A stretch of 64,000 nucleotides of DNA. Source: Streptomyces sp. B1I3. Its GTDB lineage: Bacteria > Actinomycetota > Actinomycetes > Streptomycetales > Streptomycetaceae. Position numbers and translations under genes: made by a program. Location of the stretch: positions 806,001 to 870,000 of the forward strand of contig NZ_JAUSYD010000001.1 in assembly GCF_030816615.1 (NCBI RefSeq), written 5' to 3'. The notes under the pieces were generated by a model that did no database searches, was not told the DNA's origin, and saw only the letters and a list, made by a program, of their open reading frames with translations. Positions 25,540-33,811 of this stretch are shown here, one piece after another. Each line of letters begins with the position of its first letter. Within the stretch, counting starts at the first letter, position 1.

Positions 25540-26790
25540 TCAGTCCCGGGCGGGAAGACCTGCCGCCTCCCTGACCGCCGCGGTCCACCCGGCCCAGCGT
25601 GGGTCGGGCCCCGCTGCGGGGTTCCAGGTCATCGCGGTACAGACGTAGCCGACCGCGATCCCGCTCTCCGGATGCGCCATGCCGAGGCGGCCACCGGCAC
25701 CCGCGTGTCCGAACGACCCCTCCCCCAGCAGGGGCAGACCCGGGCGGGGCAGTTCGAAGCCGAGTCCGAAGCGGGACCGGTGCGGGCCGCCGATCCGGTC
25801 GAGCGGTGCGGGTGGCATCAGGTGGTCTGTCTGCGGGGTGCGCGCGCGGTCGACCGTGCGCGGGGACAGCAGCCGCACGCCGTCGACCTGCCCGACGAGC
25901 GCCGCGTACAGCCGGGACAGCGAGCGGGCGTCGCCGATCGCGCCCGCTGCCGGGAACTCGACCGCCCTGCCCTCACGGGTCCCGAACGCGTCGGTGCACG
26001 CCGCCAGTTCGGCGGCCGACGCCCGGAGCGCGAGGGCGAGCCGGCCGTCCGGCACGAGACCGAGACCACCGACGAACGCCGCGACCTGGTGCGGCGTGGG
26101 CGGGGGCAGGACCGAGAACTGGGGTACGAACCGGTGTTCCTCGGCCTGCGGCAGCCCGATCCAGAGCCCGAGTCCCAGGGGCCCGGCCACCTCGTGGGCG
26201 AACAGCTGCCCCACGCTCCTCCCCGAGACCCGGCGGATGACTTCCCCGGCGAGATGGCCGTACGTGAGGGCGTGATAGAGCACCGCCGAACCCGGTTCCC
26301 ACACGGGGGGCATCGCGGCGAGCGTGCGCACACGCGCTCCGTGGTCGAGCAGTTCGGGCAGCCCGACGCCCTCGGCACCGTCGCCGAACGCCGGGAGCCC
26401 CGCGCGGTGGGTGAGCAGGTCACTCACCGTGGTGCGGGCCTTGCCCGCCGCCGCGAACTCGGGCCAGTACCGGGCCACGGGGGCGTCGAGATCGAGGGCT
26501 CCGCGTTCGCTCAGCAGGTGCGCGCAGACGGCGACCAGCCCCTTCGACACCGACATCAACACGGTCACCGCGTCAGGGCCGAACGGCCGCCCGCCTGCCG
26601 TCCCGGTGCCGGCGGACCACAGGTCCACCACCAGCCGGCCCCGGTGGTGAACAGCCAGTTGGGAAGCTCCGGGATCGTCGGCACGGCCTCGCGCGAAGGC
26701 GTCCCGTACGGCCTCCCAGCCGGGCCGCACGCTCCCCTCCACCCGTGCGGCCCCGGGCTGCGGCACCGCTTCGGCCCCCGGTGGCCTCAT
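25540..26790 (-). CDS. Serine hydrolase, beta-lactamase/EstB family
   Basis: A 416-aa protein of the class-C beta-lactamase-like family. The SxxK motif is SVSK (Ser80, Lys83). The tyrosine motif is in LYHALTYGHLAGEV near residue 175. RFGLGFELPRPG and GSFGHAGAGG at the C-terminus match the esterase/aminohydrolase branch, not true beta-lactamases. No signal peptide is seen. I start at 26790, 2 bp after the GH3 stop, with AGGGGG upstream inside GH3, so the two genes are translationally linked. It probably removes an ester or acyl group from the glycoside substrate (inference). Confidence 0.85.
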   Translation of the reverse strand: MRPPGAEAVPQPGAARVEGSVRPGWEAVRDAFARGRADDPGASQLAVHHRGRLVVDLWSAGTGTAGGRPFGPDAVTVLMSVSKGLVAVCAHLLSERGALDLDAPVARYWPEFAAAGKARTTVSDLLTHRAGLPAFGDGAEGVGLPELLDHGARVRTLAAMPPVWEPGSAVLYHALTYGHLAGEVIRRVSGRSVGQLFAHEVAGPLGLGLWIGLPQAEEHRFVPQFSVLPPPTPHQVAAFVGGLGLVPDGRLALALRASAAELAACTDAFGTREGRAVEFPAAGAIGDARSLSRLYAALVGQVDGVRLLSPRTVDRARTPQTDHLMPPAPLDRIGGPHRSRFGLGFELPRPGLPLLGEGSFGHAGAGGRLGMAHPESGIAVGYVCTAMTWNPAAGPDPRWAGWTAAVREAAGLPARD

Positions 26791-26791
26791 C

Positions 26792-29104
26792 TCATTCCCC
26801 CTGCCCGCTCGGATCGGGGAGGGATGCGGCGACCAGGTCGGCAAGCTCCCCCAGCGCGTCGGGCCGTACGGGACTCTGCGGGAACGCGGCGATCACCTCG
26901 AGGGGCATCCCGACGAGGAACCGCCGTACCGCCGGGTCATCCATGGCGCCCGGTCCGGCGCCCTCGGGCCTGGCCCGGCGGAACCGTTCCATCAGGAGCG
27001 GGCCGCCGACCGGGTGCCGCAGCCACTCGGCGAGCGTGCTGCGCCCGTCCAGCGCGACGCGCGAAGGGTCTCCCTGGACGGTCAGCTCGGACGACTGCCT
27101 GATGTCACGCGAGGACGAACCCGCCTCGATCCGGTACACGCCACCCTCGACGCGGCGGGCGCCTTCCCGTTCGCTGTAGTACGCGAGATCGTCCCGCGTC
27201 AGTTCCACCACGACCTCGCGGCTCTCGCCGGGCGCGAGGGAGACCGATGCGAAGCCGCGGAGCTCGCGGGGCGGCCGGGTGACCTCCGACTCGGCCGGAC
27301 CACTGGAGTACACCTGTACGACCTCGCGTCCGGCGCGCGATCCCGTGTTGGTGACGGTCACCGTCACGTCGAGCACGGCACCGTCCGCCCGCTGTTCGAC
27401 CCGCAGCGCGGAGTGGGCGAACGTGGTGTACGAGAGCCCATGGCCGAACGGGAAGGCCACCTCGCAGTCGCGCGCGTCGTATCCGCGATAGCCGACGAAG
27501 ACGCCTTCGCCGTACCGTACCCGCCCCTCCTCGCCGGGGAAGGAGAGGTGGCTCGGCGCGTCCTGGAGCCGCAGCGGAAGTGTCTCGGCCAGCTTCCCCG
27601 ACGGGTTGACCACCCCGAAAAGGATCCGGGCGAGAGCGCCGCCTCCGGCCTGCCCGAGCAGCCAGCCCTCGATCAGGGTGGGCACGGCCTCGTGCCAAGG
27701 GGCGGTTCGCACCACCCCGCCGTTGGAGAGGACGACGACGACCCGGGGGTTCGCCGCCACGACCCGCTCGAGCAGGCGGAGCTGAGCGGCCGGGAGGTCG
27801 ATGTGCGCCCGGTCGAAGCCCTCGGACTCCTCCTCTGCGGGCAGGCCCAGGAACAGCACGGCGACGTCGCTCGACGAGGCCAGCCGTACGGCCTCCTCCA
27901 CGAGGTCGTCCTCCGTCCGGTCCTGCGGCGGTAGGGCACCGGGGAGCGCGTATCCGGCGGCGAAGCCGATGCGTGCCCCGTCGGCGAGTTCGCGCAGGCG
28001 GTCCAGCGGCGTGTCCAGGCGGGTGGGGGTGACCTGGGAGCTGCCCGCGCCCTGGTAGCGGGGGGTGCGGGCCAGTTCTCCGAGGACGGCCACGCTTCCG
28101 GAGGTGGGGTCGAGCGGCAGCAGACCGCCGTCGTTCTTGAGGAGCACGGGGCACCGGTCGGCGGCTTCGCCGGCGAGTCGGTGGTGCTCGTCGGCGTCGG
28201 CTTCACCCCCCGTGGCGCCGTTCACGCGCCGGGCGAAGCGGACGAGCCGTTCCACGGCGAGGTCGAGCACGGACTCGTCGAGGTCGCCGCGGGTGACCGC
28301 GTCCTCGATCTCGCGGTCCGTGCGCCCCCCGGTGCCGGGCATCTGGAGATCGAGTCCGGCCCGCAGGGCCGCGACCCGGTTCCGGACGGCTCCCCAGTCG
28401 GACATGACGATGCCGTCGAACCCCCACTCGGTACGCAGGATGTCGGTGAGCAGCCTGGTGTTCTCGGAAAGGGTGACGCCGTTGACCGCGTTGTAGGAGG
28501 ACATCACGGACCAGGGGCGGTCGCGGCGGACGATGCGTTCGAAGGCCCGCAGATAGATCTCGCGCAGGGGACGTTCGTCGATGTCCGCGCTGACGCGCAT
28601 CCGGTCGGTCTCCTGGTTGTTGGCGGCGAAGTGCTTGAGGGCCGCGCCGACGCCCGCCTCCTGGAGTCCGCGCACCATCGCACCGCCCAGCTCCGCGGAG
28701 AGGAGTGGGTCCTCGGAGAAGTACTCGAAGTTGCGCCCGCACAGCGGTGACCGCTTGATGTTGATGCCCGGCCCCAGCACCACGCGTACGCCGTGGGCAC
28801 GCGCCTCGGCGGCGAGTGCGCCCGCGACACGGTGAGCCAGTTCCGGGTCCCAGCTGCTGCCGAGGGCGACGGCCGGCGGGAAGCAGGTGGCGGGTGTGGC
28901 GCTGCGCAGATCGACCTGGCCGCCGTCGCCGGTCTCCTTCGGCAGCCGCAGGCCGTGCGGGCCGTCGGACATGGTGACGGCGGGAACGTCCGCGGAGTCC
29001 ACGGCGGAGGTGACGAAGTCACCGGCGCCACTGGTCAGCGCCGCCTTCTCGGTGAGGGTGAGCCGGGGTGCGACCGGTGCGTCGGGGTGCCTCTGCTGTG
29101 TCAT
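26792..29104 (-). CDS. Family 3 glycoside hydrolase (beta-glucosidase/xylosidase-like)
   Basis: A 770-aa enzyme with the complete GH3 architecture. The N-terminal barrel has KHFAANNQETDR (residues about 157-168) and nucleophile Asp236 in IVMSDWGA. A GH3_C sandwich follows (LKNDGGLLPLD onward), with an insertion typical of BglX-like enzymes, then the fibronectin type III-like domain (AGREVVQVYSSGPAESEVTRPPRELRGF, read in pieces). A 70-residue C-terminal extension ends near the stop. There is no signal peptide. The start at 29104 has only a weak ribosome binding site. The regulon operator lies 126 bp upstream. It is coupled to the serine hydrolase. Confidence 0.92.
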   Translation of the reverse strand: MTQQRHPDAPVAPRLTLTEKAALTSGAGDFVTSAVDSADVPAVTMSDGPHGLRLPKETGDGGQVDLRSATPATCFPPAVALGSSWDPELAHRVAGALAAEARAHGVRVVLGPGINIKRSPLCGRNFEYFSEDPLLSAELGGAMVRGLQEAGVGAALKHFAANNQETDRMRVSADIDERPLREIYLRAFERIVRRDRPWSVMSSYNAVNGVTLSENTRLLTDILRTEWGFDGIVMSDWGAVRNRVAALRAGLDLQMPGTGGRTDREIEDAVTRGDLDESVLDLAVERLVRFARRVNGATGGEADADEHHRLAGEAADRCPVLLKNDGGLLPLDPTSGSVAVLGELARTPRYQGAGSSQVTPTRLDTPLDRLRELADGARIGFAAGYALPGALPPQDRTEDDLVEEAVRLASSSDVAVLFLGLPAEEESEGFDRAHIDLPAAQLRLLERVVAANPRVVVVLSNGGVVRTAPWHEAVPTLIEGWLLGQAGGGALARILFGVVNPSGKLAETLPLRLQDAPSHLSFPGEEGRVRYGEGVFVGYRGYDARDCEVAFPFGHGLSYTTFAHSALRVEQRADGAVLDVTVTVTNTGSRAGREVVQVYSSGPAESEVTRPPRELRGFASVSLAPGESREVVVELTRDDLAYYSEREGARRVEGGVYRIEAGSSSRDIRQSSELTVQGDPSRVALDGRSTLAEWLRHPVGGPLLMERFRRARPEGAGPGAMDDPAVRRFLVGMPLEVIAAFPQSPVRPDALGELADLVAASLPDPSGQGE

Positions 29105-29229
29105 ACGCGTACCTATCGGAGTCTCGTGCGGAGAGTGAGGGGCGTGCGGCGGGGCGCCCGCCGGTCGTCACCGGTGTGCCGGCGACGGGACGTCAGGCGC
29201 GGACGAGCTCGCCGACGGCGGCGCGATCC

Positions 29230-29253
29230 AAAACCGTACGTTGATCGGTTTTT
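29230..29253 (-). promoter_or_regulatory. Copy 2 of the glycosidase-regulon operator
   Basis: Read on the minus strand (towards GH3) it begins AAAAACCGATCAACGTACGG and has AAACCG/CGGTTT arms around nine bases. It is identical over 22 bp to the copy at 29343. Confidence 0.75.
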
Positions 29254-29342
29254 ACTGTCAAGAGCGCACACAGACCCCGTACCCACCGGTAAGAAGCGGG
29301 CGGCGCCCGTCGATTCACCTGCGCGCAATCCCTTGACGGCTA

Positions 29343-29366
29343 GAAACCGATCAACGTACGGTTTTC
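29343..29366 (+). promoter_or_regulatory. Copy 3 of the glycosidase-regulon operator
   Basis: GAAACCGATCAACGTACGG followed by TTTTC, in plus orientation 85 bp before the GDSL esterase. The 22-bp core is identical to the copy at 29230 in inverse orientation. Confidence 0.75.
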
Positions 29367-29450
29367 GCGCTCGAGCAGCGCCGCTCCGGGACCCGCTTCA
29401 CCGTCCCGCGCCGCGCCTCCTTTCCGCTCACCGAGGAATGAGGAACGGTC

Positions 29451-30368
29451 ATGCCCCCATCCAGCAAGCCGTCCACGCCGGACCGCACCACCTCCGTCCC
29501 GGTCCGCCGGGCGGTACGCGCCGCGGCCGCCCTGGCGGCCGTCGCCGCCGTGACGGCCGGAGCCACCGACGCCTCCGCGGCGCCCACGCCGGAGCCGCGT
29601 GCCGACGCGGTGCGGTATGTGGCGCTCGGCGACTCCTTCAGCTCGGGCCTCGGCATCCCCGAGCAGACCGACGCGGTCTGCGGACGCTCCTCCCGCAGTT
29701 ACCCGGCCCTGGTGGCGGGCACGGTGGGGGCGGCCTCGTTCACCGACGCGACCTGCGCGGGAGCCGCGACGGCCAACATGACGGGCAGTCAGGAGACAGT
29801 TCCGCCACAGCTCGACGCGCTGCGCGCGGACACCACGCTGGTCAGCCTCGGCGTCGGCGGCAACGACCTCGACCTCGTCGGCACCATCACCCGCTGCGTC
29901 GTCCTCGGATATCTGGTACCGCACGGCTCCCCCTGCAAAGCGAGCTTCACCCTGTTCGGCACGGACGAGATCGGCTCCCGCATCAACACGACGGCACCCA
30001 AGATCGACGCCGTACTGCGGGAGATCCGCACCCGGTCGCCCAAGGCGCGGGTCGTCGTCATGGGTTATCCGGCGCTCTTCCCGGACGACGGCACGGCGTG
30101 CCGGGAGACCGTGGCCCTCGCCGACGGCGACTTCCCCTGGATGCGGGACAAGGAGAAGCAGCTCAACACGATGCTTGCCCAGCAGGCAACCGCCCGCGGC
30201 GCCACCTACGTCGACGTCTACGGGCCGTCGGTCGGGCACGACGTCTGCGCGCCGGCGGGGGTGCGCTGGATCGAACCCGAGGAGACCGCCGAAGCGGCGG
30301 GGTTCCACCCCAACGCGGCAGGGCACCGGAGCATGGCCGATGCGGTCCTCGCGTCGCTCACCCGCTGA
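29451..30368 (+). CDS. Secreted SGNH/GDSL-type esterase or lipase
   Basis: A 305-aa secreted hydrolase. The N-terminus has a twin-Arg-like start (VRRAVRAAAALAAVAAVTAG) and a cleavage site near ASAA at about 41-44. Block I GDSFSSG gives Ser62, GGND is the oxyanion block III, and FHPNAAGH at the C-terminus supplies the His. Six cysteines suggest disulfides, as in the Streptomyces rimosus/albidoflavus lipase group. AGGAATGAGGAACGGTC precedes the ATG. Its promoter carries the regulon operator, so a secreted esterase is controlled together with intracellular glycosidases. The last 11 bp overlap the convergent TetR gene. Confidence 0.9.
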   Translation: MPPSSKPSTPDRTTSVPVRRAVRAAAALAAVAAVTAGATDASAAPTPEPRADAVRYVALGDSFSSGLGIPEQTDAVCGRSSRSYPALVAGTVGAASFTDATCAGAATANMTGSQETVPPQLDALRADTTLVSLGVGGNDLDLVGTITRCVVLGYLVPHGSPCKASFTLFGTDEIGSRINTTAPKIDAVLREIRTRSPKARVVVMGYPALFPDDGTACRETVALADGDFPWMRDKEKQLNTMLAQQATARGATYVDVYGPSVGHDVCAPAGVRWIEPEETAEAAGFHPNAAGHRSMADAVLASLTR

Positions 30369-31035
30369 CCGGCCCGGGGGCGCCACCGGTTCCGAGTCCC
30401 AGCCGGGACAGGAAGTCGCGCACCAGGTCCTCCATCGCGACGGCTTCCGGCTCGAGCAGCCACTGTGTCTGCAGACCGTCCATCAGTGCGAGCAACTGCC
30501 GTGCGACGACTTCGGGATCGGCCGCGACCGGCGACCGTACCTCGGCCTGGAGGGCGCGTACGAGCACCGTCAGCTCCTCCCGGAGGATGCGGTAGCGCTC
30601 CTTGAAGTAGTGATGCCCCGGGTGGGCCGGGTCGGTCGCCTCGGCGGACAGCTTCGTATAGAGGGACACGAGGCCGGGAGTCCGCCCGTTGCGGGCGATC
30701 AGTCCCACGACCCTCTCCAGCCGTTCGGCGGGGCCCGCCTCCGGGGTGCCGGGCGAGACGATGCCGGGGAAGGTTTCCTGCGCGTCCGTCCGGTCGCGCC
30801 GGCCGAGGACCTCGATGAGCAGCGACTCCTTGCCCGGGAAGTGGTGCAGCAGCCCGGCGTGGGTCAGCCCGGCGTGCGCGGCGATGTCGCGCAGCGAGAC
30901 GGCGTTGAAGCCGGAGCGGGAGAACAGCTCGGTCGCGGAGTCGAGGATGCGGGCGCGTGTGCGCTCGCCCTTCGACGGGCGCGGCTCCTCGTGTCGTTCG
31001 CTCAACTCGGCGGCCTCCTGCCGTCGGCGGGTCAC
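30358..31035 (-). CDS. TetR-family regulator, divergent to the ABC operon
   Basis: A 225-aa repressor with the HTH at about residues 25-72 (ILDSATELFSRSGFNAVSL, then RDIAAHAGLTHAGLLHHF). Its ligand domain is similar to the TetR at 24758 (RTPGLVSLYTKLSAEATDPAHPGHHYFKERY, read in pieces). Its 3' end overlaps the GDSL gene by 11 bp. The intergenic palindrome at 31153-31164 and a related half-site pair near 31183-31196 are likely its own operators, controlling itself and the transporter. It may also bind the glycosidase operators. Confidence 0.88.
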   Translation of the reverse strand: MTRRRQEAAELSERHEEPRPSKGERTRARILDSATELFSRSGFNAVSLRDIAAHAGLTHAGLLHHFPGKESLLIEVLGRRDRTDAQETFPGIVSPGTPEAGPAERLERVVGLIARNGRTPGLVSLYTKLSAEATDPAHPGHHYFKERYRILREELTVLVRALQAEVRSPVAADPEVVARQLLALMDGLQTQWLLEPEAVAMEDLVRDFLSRLGLGTGGAPGPVSG

Positions 31036-31152
31036 CTCCCGCCGTACGGCGGGTTACCGGCGCCCCGATGGGGGTGGTGAGGCAGCACGCTACGGCCACC
31101 CGCCGGCGCGCGTCGTCCCGGGCCGGGCCGCGGGCCCCCGCCCGGCCTCCCT

Positions 31153-31196
31153 TACCGGTCGGTAGATCGCGTACAGAAAAACCTACCAAGTGGTTA
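31153..31196. promoter_or_regulatory. TetR-type operator region before the ABC operon
   Basis: TACCG-GT-CGGTA (31153-31164) is a 12-bp palindrome. A second related element, CTACCAAGTGGT at about 31183-31194, reads ACCACTTGGTAG on the other strand, close to ACCGGTCGGTAG in the first. The pair is an inverted arrangement typical for TetR dimers, between the divergent TetR and binding-protein genes. Confidence 0.6.
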
Positions 31197-31266
31197 ATTC
31201 CGCGGGTAGGCTCACCGCCAATCTCGGCCGGGACGACGCTCCCGGCCCTCAGACGGAGCAGATGTC

Positions 31267-32796
31267 ATGAGTAGATCCACTCGTACCGGGGCGGTGGCCG
31301 CCTGTCTGGCGGCCTCCCTCGTCCTCGCGGGCTGCGCCGGTTCCGGCACCGCGGACTCCGGCTCCTCGCGCCTGAACATCGCGACCCTGACGTTCCCCCA
31401 GAGCCTCGATCCCGCGCAGGCGGTCGGCAGCGCCCTGCCGTTCTTCCAGGCCTCGTACGACACACTGATCAAGCGGGAGCCGGACGGCACGTTCACTCCC
31501 ATGCTCGCCACCGCCTGGACGTACGACGCCGGCCGGACCGCACTCGCCCTCACCCTGCGCAAGGACGTGAAGTTCGCCGACGGCACCGCCTTCGACGCGG
31601 CCGCGGTGAAGGCGAACATGGAGCGCTTCGGGAAGGGCGGCGGCGCGGACGCGAAGTGGCTCGCGGACCTGAAGTCGGTGAAGGTGGTCGACTCCGCACA
31701 CGTGACACTCGAACTGAAACAGCCCAACCCTGCCATGCTGTTCTACCTGAGCGACGCGGCCGGGCTGATGGCGAACCCGGCGGCGTTCGCGAAGGCCGAC
31801 AGCCTCAAGACGAGCCCCGACGGCACCGGCCCCTACCGGCTGGACAAGGCGAGCACGACCATCGGCACCAAGTGGGTCTACGAGCGCAACCCGGACTACT
31901 GGGGTGAGCCGCTGCCGTACGAGGACCTCTCGATCAGCTTCTTCGACAACGAGACGGCGATCGTCAACGGGCTCAAGACCGGGCAGGTCGACGCGGCCCT
32001 CCTCCAGACCGCGGACCAGCAGATCAGCATCGAGTCCGACCCCCGGATGAAGACCACGAAGCAGGAGTTCGACTTCCAGGGACTGCTCTTGTTCGACCGC
32101 GCCGGACAGCTCACCCCCGCCCTGAAGGACGCGCGGGTCCGCCGGGCACTGAACCTCGCGATCGACCGGAAGACCATGCTCACCACCATCCGCCAGAGCC
32201 GCGGCCAGGTCACCGACCAGGTCTTCGGCCCCGACACCCAGGGCTACGACAAGGCACTGGACACGTACTACGCGCACGACCCGGCCGCGGCGAAGGCCCT
32301 TCTCGGGGAGGCCGGCTACGCCAAGGGCTTCACGCTGAAGCTCCCGCGCATCAGCGCGATCGTCAACGACGCCCTCGCCGCGTCGCTCGCGGCCGACTTC
32401 AAGGCCGTCGGGGTCACGCTGGTCTGGGACGACCTCGACGGCGGTTCGGCCGTCCAGAAGGTGTTCACCGACCGGGCCTACTCCGGCATGGTCATGAACA
32501 TGGGCCAGTCGTCGAACGACTGGGTGGTGGTCGACGAGCTGGTCACGCCGGGCGCCTTCAACATGTTCGGCACCACCGACGCCACCGTGCGGGAGCTGAT
32601 CCCGGCCATCCAGACGGGTGAGGGCGCGCAGGCCGGGGCGGCCGCCCACGCACTCAACGAACACCTGGTGAAGGAGGGCTGGTTCGTGCCCTTCTACCGG
32701 ATGACGTACCTGCACGTCTCGGACGGCACGGTGGAGATCACCCCGCAGTCGGGTATGGCCGTCCCCTCGCTGTACAACTACGCCCCCGCCAAGTGA
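31267..32796 (+). CDS. ABC transporter family-5 substrate-binding lipoprotein
   Basis: A 509-aa binding protein with a lipoprotein signal (CLAASLVLAGC, lipidated Cys23). The SBP_bac_5 fold is indicated by PQSLDPAQAVGS, the LRKDVKFADGTAFDAAAVKANMERF segment and RRALNLAIDRKTML. This class (DppA/OppA/NikA) binds peptides, nickel chelates or oligosaccharides. It heads a complete importer operon with permeases and ATPases. The location beside glycosidases and their TetR regulators favours an oligosaccharide or glycoside ligand (inference). A hairpin after the stop could favour higher expression of this gene than of the permeases. Confidence 0.9.
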   Translation: MSRSTRTGAVAACLAASLVLAGCAGSGTADSGSSRLNIATLTFPQSLDPAQAVGSALPFFQASYDTLIKREPDGTFTPMLATAWTYDAGRTALALTLRKDVKFADGTAFDAAAVKANMERFGKGGGADAKWLADLKSVKVVDSAHVTLELKQPNPAMLFYLSDAAGLMANPAAFAKADSLKTSPDGTGPYRLDKASTTIGTKWVYERNPDYWGEPLPYEDLSISFFDNETAIVNGLKTGQVDAALLQTADQQISIESDPRMKTTKQEFDFQGLLLFDRAGQLTPALKDARVRRALNLAIDRKTMLTTIRQSRGQVTDQVFGPDTQGYDKALDTYYAHDPAAAKALLGEAGYAKGFTLKLPRISAIVNDALAASLAADFKAVGVTLVWDDLDGGSAVQKVFTDRAYSGMVMNMGQSSNDWVVVDELVTPGAFNMFGTTDATVRELIPAIQTGEGAQAGAAAHALNEHLVKEGWFVPFYRMTYLHVSDGTVEITPQSGMAVPSLYNYAPAK

Positions 32797-32802
32797 GGCC
32801 TC

Positions 32803-32844
32803 GACGGGCCGGGTCCGTGCACCGCGACGCGGCCCGGCTCCGTC
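32803..32844 (+). terminator. Intercistronic hairpin (attenuator) after the binding protein
   Basis: GACGG-GCCGGG (from 32803) pairs with CCCGGC-TCCGTC (ending 32844) with one bulge. It lies between the binding-protein stop and the permease start. Such stems commonly stabilise the upstream message and reduce readthrough to the membrane components. Confidence 0.55.
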
Positions 32845-32869
32845 GGCCGGTTCACGGATACCGAGTGCC

Positions 32870-33811
32870 ATGCTGAACTTCATCGCCCGCAGGACCGCGT
32901 CGGGGGTCCTCCTCCTGGCCGTCATCTCCTTCCTCTCCTATGTGCTGCTGTCCGTCCCGGACGTGGACGTCGGCCGGCAACTCCTCGGCCAGGGCGCCGA
33001 CCAGGCCGCCGTGCACGCCAAGAACGCCTCCCTCGGCCTGGACCGGCCGGTCCTCGCCCAGTACACGGACTGGCTGTCCCACGCCGTACGCGGCGACCTC
33101 GGCACCTCCTGGTTCACCAGCGAGGACGTGGGCGCCGCGGTCGCCGGGAGGCTGCCGGTCACCGCGAGCCTGATGCTCGGCGTCACTCTCGTCACCACCG
33201 CGCTGTCCTTCCTCCTCGGCGTCTGGGCGGGGGTGCGGCGCGGCGCCGTGGACCGCTTCGTGCAGGTCCTGGGAGTCGTCGGCTACGCGCTCCCCGGTTT
33301 CCTGGTGACCCTGGTCATCGTGCTGGTCTTCGCGGTCCGCCTGCGGTGGTTCCCGGCCATCGGGTACACCGCCTTCACCGAGTCGCCGAGCGGCTGGCTG
33401 TCCACCATCACCCTGCCGGTCCTGTCGCTGTCGGTGGCGTCCGTGGCCGGCGTCTCCCAGCAGGTACGCGGCGCGGTGATCGACGTGCTGCGGCAGGACT
33501 ACATCCGCACGCTGCGGGCCCGGGGGCTGCCCATGTCACGGATCGTGTTCCGGCACGTCCTGCGCAACGCCTCGGCGCCCGCCCTCTCCGTCCTCGGCAT
33601 GCAGTTCGTGGGCCTGCTCGGCGGGGCCGTCCTGGTCGAGCAGATCTTCGGGCTCCCCGGAATCGGCAGCATGACCGTCTCCTACACCGCCCGCGGCGAC
33701 ATCCCCGTGATCATGGCGCTCGTCATGCTCACCGTGGTCGGTGTCGTCCTGATCAATCTCCTGGTCGACGTCATGATCGGCTGGCTCAACCCGAAGGCGA
33801 GGGTCGCGTGA
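32870..33811 (+). CDS. ABC transporter permease (DppB-type)
   Basis: A 313-aa permease with about six membrane segments. It has the DppB N-terminal start (FIARRTASGVLLLAVISFLSYVLL) and the EAA loop (DYIRTLRARGLPMSRIVFRHVLRNAS). LVEQIFGLPGIGSM near residue 258 is the typical DppB signature. The ATG has a weak ribosome binding site. Its stop overlaps the next start in GTGA, so it is translationally coupled to the fused permease-ATPase. Confidence 0.9.
   Translation: MLNFIARRTASGVLLLAVISFLSYVLLSVPDVDVGRQLLGQGADQAAVHAKNASLGLDRPVLAQYTDWLSHAVRGDLGTSWFTSEDVGAAVAGRLPVTASLMLGVTLVTTALSFLLGVWAGVRRGAVDRFVQVLGVVGYALPGFLVTLVIVLVFAVRLRWFPAIGYTAFTESPSGWLSTITLPVLSLSVASVAGVSQQVRGAVIDVLRQDYIRTLRARGLPMSRIVFRHVLRNASAPALSVLGMQFVGLLGGAVLVEQIFGLPGIGSMTVSYTARGDIPVIMALVMLTVVGVVLINLLVDVMIGWLNPKARVA

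Larger units (their letters stand above)
29105..29450. other. 346-bp divergent promoter region (GH3 / GDSL) with two operators
   Basis: No gene. It holds two inverted copies of the 22-bp regulon operator, one serving each direction, about 90 bp apart. Locally AT-rich runs next to each copy (TTTTTACTG, TTTTCGC) suggest overlapping promoters. Confidence 0.75.

Noticed and set aside
25540..26790. True class C beta-lactamase (resistance gene)
   Set aside because: It has the SxxK fold but no signal peptide, and its C-terminal blocks are those of EstB-like esterases; it is coupled to a glycosidase.
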